From JACXVD01 sp020446665 (GTDB lineage Bacteria > Pseudomonadota > Alphaproteobacteria > Sphingomonadales > Sphingomonadaceae), in contig JAWKXQ010000013.1 in NCBI GenBank assembly GCA_041396905.1, forward strand, positions 1-64,000: DNA of 64,000 bases, given 5' to 3'. Position numbers and translations under genes: made by a program. This document shows positions 62,360 through 64,000 of the stretch, in pieces; the first letter of the stretch is position 1; the number at the start of each line of letters is the position of its first letter. The notes beneath the pieces are model-generated. The model ran no database searches. It was not told the origin of the DNA and saw only the letters and a program-made list of their open reading frames with translations.

Positions 62360-63763
62360 ATGAAGCATGACCTGCCTGATATGGCCACGGCATCGGCCAT
62401 CGACATTATTCCGCGCAGCTGCGGCGAAGTGACCGTTGGCTGCACGGATGTGGCCGGCATTGTCGAAGCAGTGATCGAAACTTCCACGCGCCTGCGTGGC
62501 GAACATTCAGCGCTGCGCGGCACAGTGGAAGACCTCGAAGCTGACCAGCGCCGCGTGGCCGAGGCCAGTGACGAAGCGCGCCTGCTTTCCGAACGGGCCA
62601 TTTCGCGACTGGGGGAGGGGACTCAGCTGATCCAGTCCTCGCTGGACCAGATCACCGATTTGCTCGACCTGGTGGGGGCGCTCAGCCAACACGTCACGGG
62701 CTTTGCCGCAGCGATGGAACAGGTTCGACGCAGCTCTCAGGAAATCGACCAGATTGCCGAGACGACCAATATACTCGCGCTGAATGCAACCATTGAAGCC
62801 ATGCGCGCCGGTGATGCCGGGCGGACCTTTGCGGTTGTCGCCAATGAAGTGAAGAACCTCTCCAACGACACGCGCAAGGCCACGGAAGAGATCGGCCGGA
62901 CGATTGACGCCTTGGGCAAGGAAGCGGAAGAAGTCATCGGCCGGATCGAGGAAGGCGCGAGAGCCAGCGGGGCGGCCAAGAATTCCGTTTCCCAGATATC
63001 TGGAACCATCGCCGGTGTGGCGGAACTGGTCGAAGAAGTCGATCGCCAGAATGACCAGATCGCGCGGGCAACCAGCACGATCAGCGGCCATGTTGGCCGG
63101 GTGCAGGATGTGCTCGACAGCTTTGACGAAGCAGCCATCGAGAATGAGGCAAAGCTCGGTGCGGCGCATGACCGGATCAACGAACTGGAACTGACGGCCA
63201 GCGAAATGTTCGATTCCATCGTCAAGGCCGGTCTTTCACCCGAAGACAGCCAGATGGTGGAGAGGGCACAGAATTTCGCGAGTGAGATTGTCGAGCGGGC
63301 AGAGACCGCGATTGCCGAAGGGCGTCTCACAATGAATCAGCTGTTTGATCAGGATTACAAGGAAATCACAGGCAGCAATCCCAGGCGCTATCGTACAAGC
63401 CTGACCGATTGGGCAGATAGCGAATGGCGCCCGGTACTGGATCGGCTGAGCGCGATAGGCGGGGCTGTCAAAATGTGCTCGCAAGCGGATATGAACGGCT
63501 TCCTGCCGACTCACGTCACAGATCGTTCACGCCAGCCCACCGGCGATCTGGCGCATGACACCAAATATTGCCGCAATGGGCGGATTCTGTTCGATCCCAT
63601 CGACTGCAAGGCAAAGAAGAGCAACGCGCCCTATATGATGGCCGTCTATCGCCAGGAAGGCGATGGCAAGACCTACGAGATCGTTCGCAACGTCTATATC
63701 CCGCTGATAATCAACGGGCGCCGCTGGGGTGATTTCGAAGTGGCCTATAGTTTCGACAGCTGA
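62360..63763 (+). CDS. Soluble methyl-accepting chemotaxis protein with C-terminal sensor
   Basis: 467 aa without membrane segments. The MCP signalling hairpin tip lies early (IDQIAETTNILALNATIEAM, about residues 134-153, then RAGDAGRTFAVVANEVKNLS). Following coiled coil to about residue 290, then a C-terminal domain of about 170 residues (QDYKEITGSNPRRYRTSLTD; LPTHVTDRSRQPTGD; NVYIPLIINGRRWGDFEVAY) that looks like the C-terminal part of cytoplasmic Cache-like sensor domains. So sensing is cytoplasmic and C-terminal. Separated from any che operon in the window. Confidence 0.9.
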   Translation: MKHDLPDMATASAIDIIPRSCGEVTVGCTDVAGIVEAVIETSTRLRGEHSALRGTVEDLEADQRRVAEASDEARLLSERAISRLGEGTQLIQSSLDQITDLLDLVGALSQHVTGFAAAMEQVRRSSQEIDQIAETTNILALNATIEAMRAGDAGRTFAVVANEVKNLSNDTRKATEEIGRTIDALGKEAEEVIGRIEEGARASGAAKNSVSQISGTIAGVAELVEEVDRQNDQIARATSTISGHVGRVQDVLDSFDEAAIENEAKLGAAHDRINELELTASEMFDSIVKAGLSPEDSQMVERAQNFASEIVERAETAIAEGRLTMNQLFDQDYKEITGSNPRRYRTSLTDWADSEWRPVLDRLSAIGGAVKMCSQADMNGFLPTHVTDRSRQPTGDLAHDTKYCRNGRILFDPIDCKAKKSNAPYMMAVYRQEGDGKTYEIVRNVYIPLIINGRRWGDFEVAYSFDS

Positions 63764-63784
63764 CGCGCTGGCTCACATACCCGG

Positions 63785-64000
63785 TCAGGTGTTGCGGCGG
63801 GCCATAAAGGCGAGCCGTTCAAACAGCATCACATCCTGCTCGTTCTTGAGCAATGCGCCATGGAGCGGCGGGATGGCCTTGGTCGGATCACGATCCTGCA
63901 AAACTTCCAGCGGCATGTCTTCATTGAGCAGCAGTTTCAGCCAGTCGAGCAATTCGCTGGTTGAAGGCTTCTTCTTGAGCCCCGGCACTTCGCGCAGCTC
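63785..64000 (-). CDS. MoxR-type AAA+ ATPase, C-terminal end (cut by window edge)
   Basis: About 71 codons of the C-terminus: ELREVPGLKKKPSTSELLDW, LLNEDMPLEVLQDRDP, IPPLHGALLKNEQDVMLFER, ending in ARRNT. This tail is typical of the MoxR subfamily that pairs with VWA CoxE-like proteins. The gene begins outside the window. The partner VWA gene lies at 60225-61409. Confidence 0.85.
   Translation of the reverse strand, partial: ELREVPGLKKKPSTSELLDWLKLLLNEDMPLEVLQDRDPTKAIPPLHGALLKNEQDVMLFERLAFMARRNT

Overview
The window is GC-rich chromosomal DNA from an alphaproteobacterium, most likely of the order Sphingomonadales (Erythrobacteraceae or Sphingomonadaceae). The evidence is a RibBX-type riboflavin protein with a degenerate GTP cyclohydrolase half, a sigma-EcfG promoter, DUF4170, DUF817 and DOMON-like genes, a PEP-CTERM protein ending in an Arg-rich tail, and an endonuclease-type MutL with no MutH in view. 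It is mostly housekeeping sequence with several accessory intrusions.

Layout. 1-8.4 kb, minus strand: dnaG-rpoD, an acyltransferase, an RluE-like pseudouridine synthase, rpiB and glyA (partial). dnaG carries a 314-residue intein with a LAGLIDADG endonuclease exactly at its zinc-binding motif. Next to it a small GIY-YIG nuclease gene sits between two pairs of inverted palindromic repeats. 8.5-13.8 kb: carA and carB, separated by an unrelated low-GC gene fitted between the carA stop and the carB start. 13.9-17.5 kb: greA, GNAT, DUF4170, a 266-bp MITE-like element, and a four-gene membrane/stress operon with a sigma-EcfG promoter. 17.5-21.6 kb: eno, ribH, ribBX, a transglycosylase whose reading frame runs into ribBX without a stop, and tRNA-Lys. 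21.7-27.4 kb: the mreBCD-pbp2-rodA elongasome operon. 27.6-34.1 kb: mutL, a lipoprotein, a MaoC-like protein, ychF, an SDR and a porin. 34.2-36.5 kb: a TPR lipoprotein divergent from a PEP-CTERM protein. 36.5-40 kb: pth, rplY and two tandem TraB/GumN genes.

40.1-43.7 kb is the most disturbed stretch. glyQ is a wreck with at least six frame changes. glyS carries three palindromic inserts, a low-GC central block, and a C-terminus out of frame. 43.8-49.3 kb: ppdK, a methyltransferase, comF, hisI and a MerR regulator with a perfect palindrome in its promoter. 49.3-54.6 kb: a frameshifted acyl-CoA dehydrogenase, a dienelactone-hydrolase-like gene, cysK, an MFS transporter and a PilZ protein. 54.7-64 kb: tyrS, a DOMON-like gene with NamZ, a methyltransferase, a VWA-DUF2314-DUF817 operon, a frameshifted glutathione transferase, a soluble chemoreceptor and the end of a MoxR ATPase.

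Caution: glyQ, the glyS end, the acyl-CoA dehydrogenase and the glutathione transferase all show small indels. Some may be sequencing errors, although the glyQ damage looks too extensive for that alone. Function calls rest on recognised motifs and family knowledge; no database search was possible.
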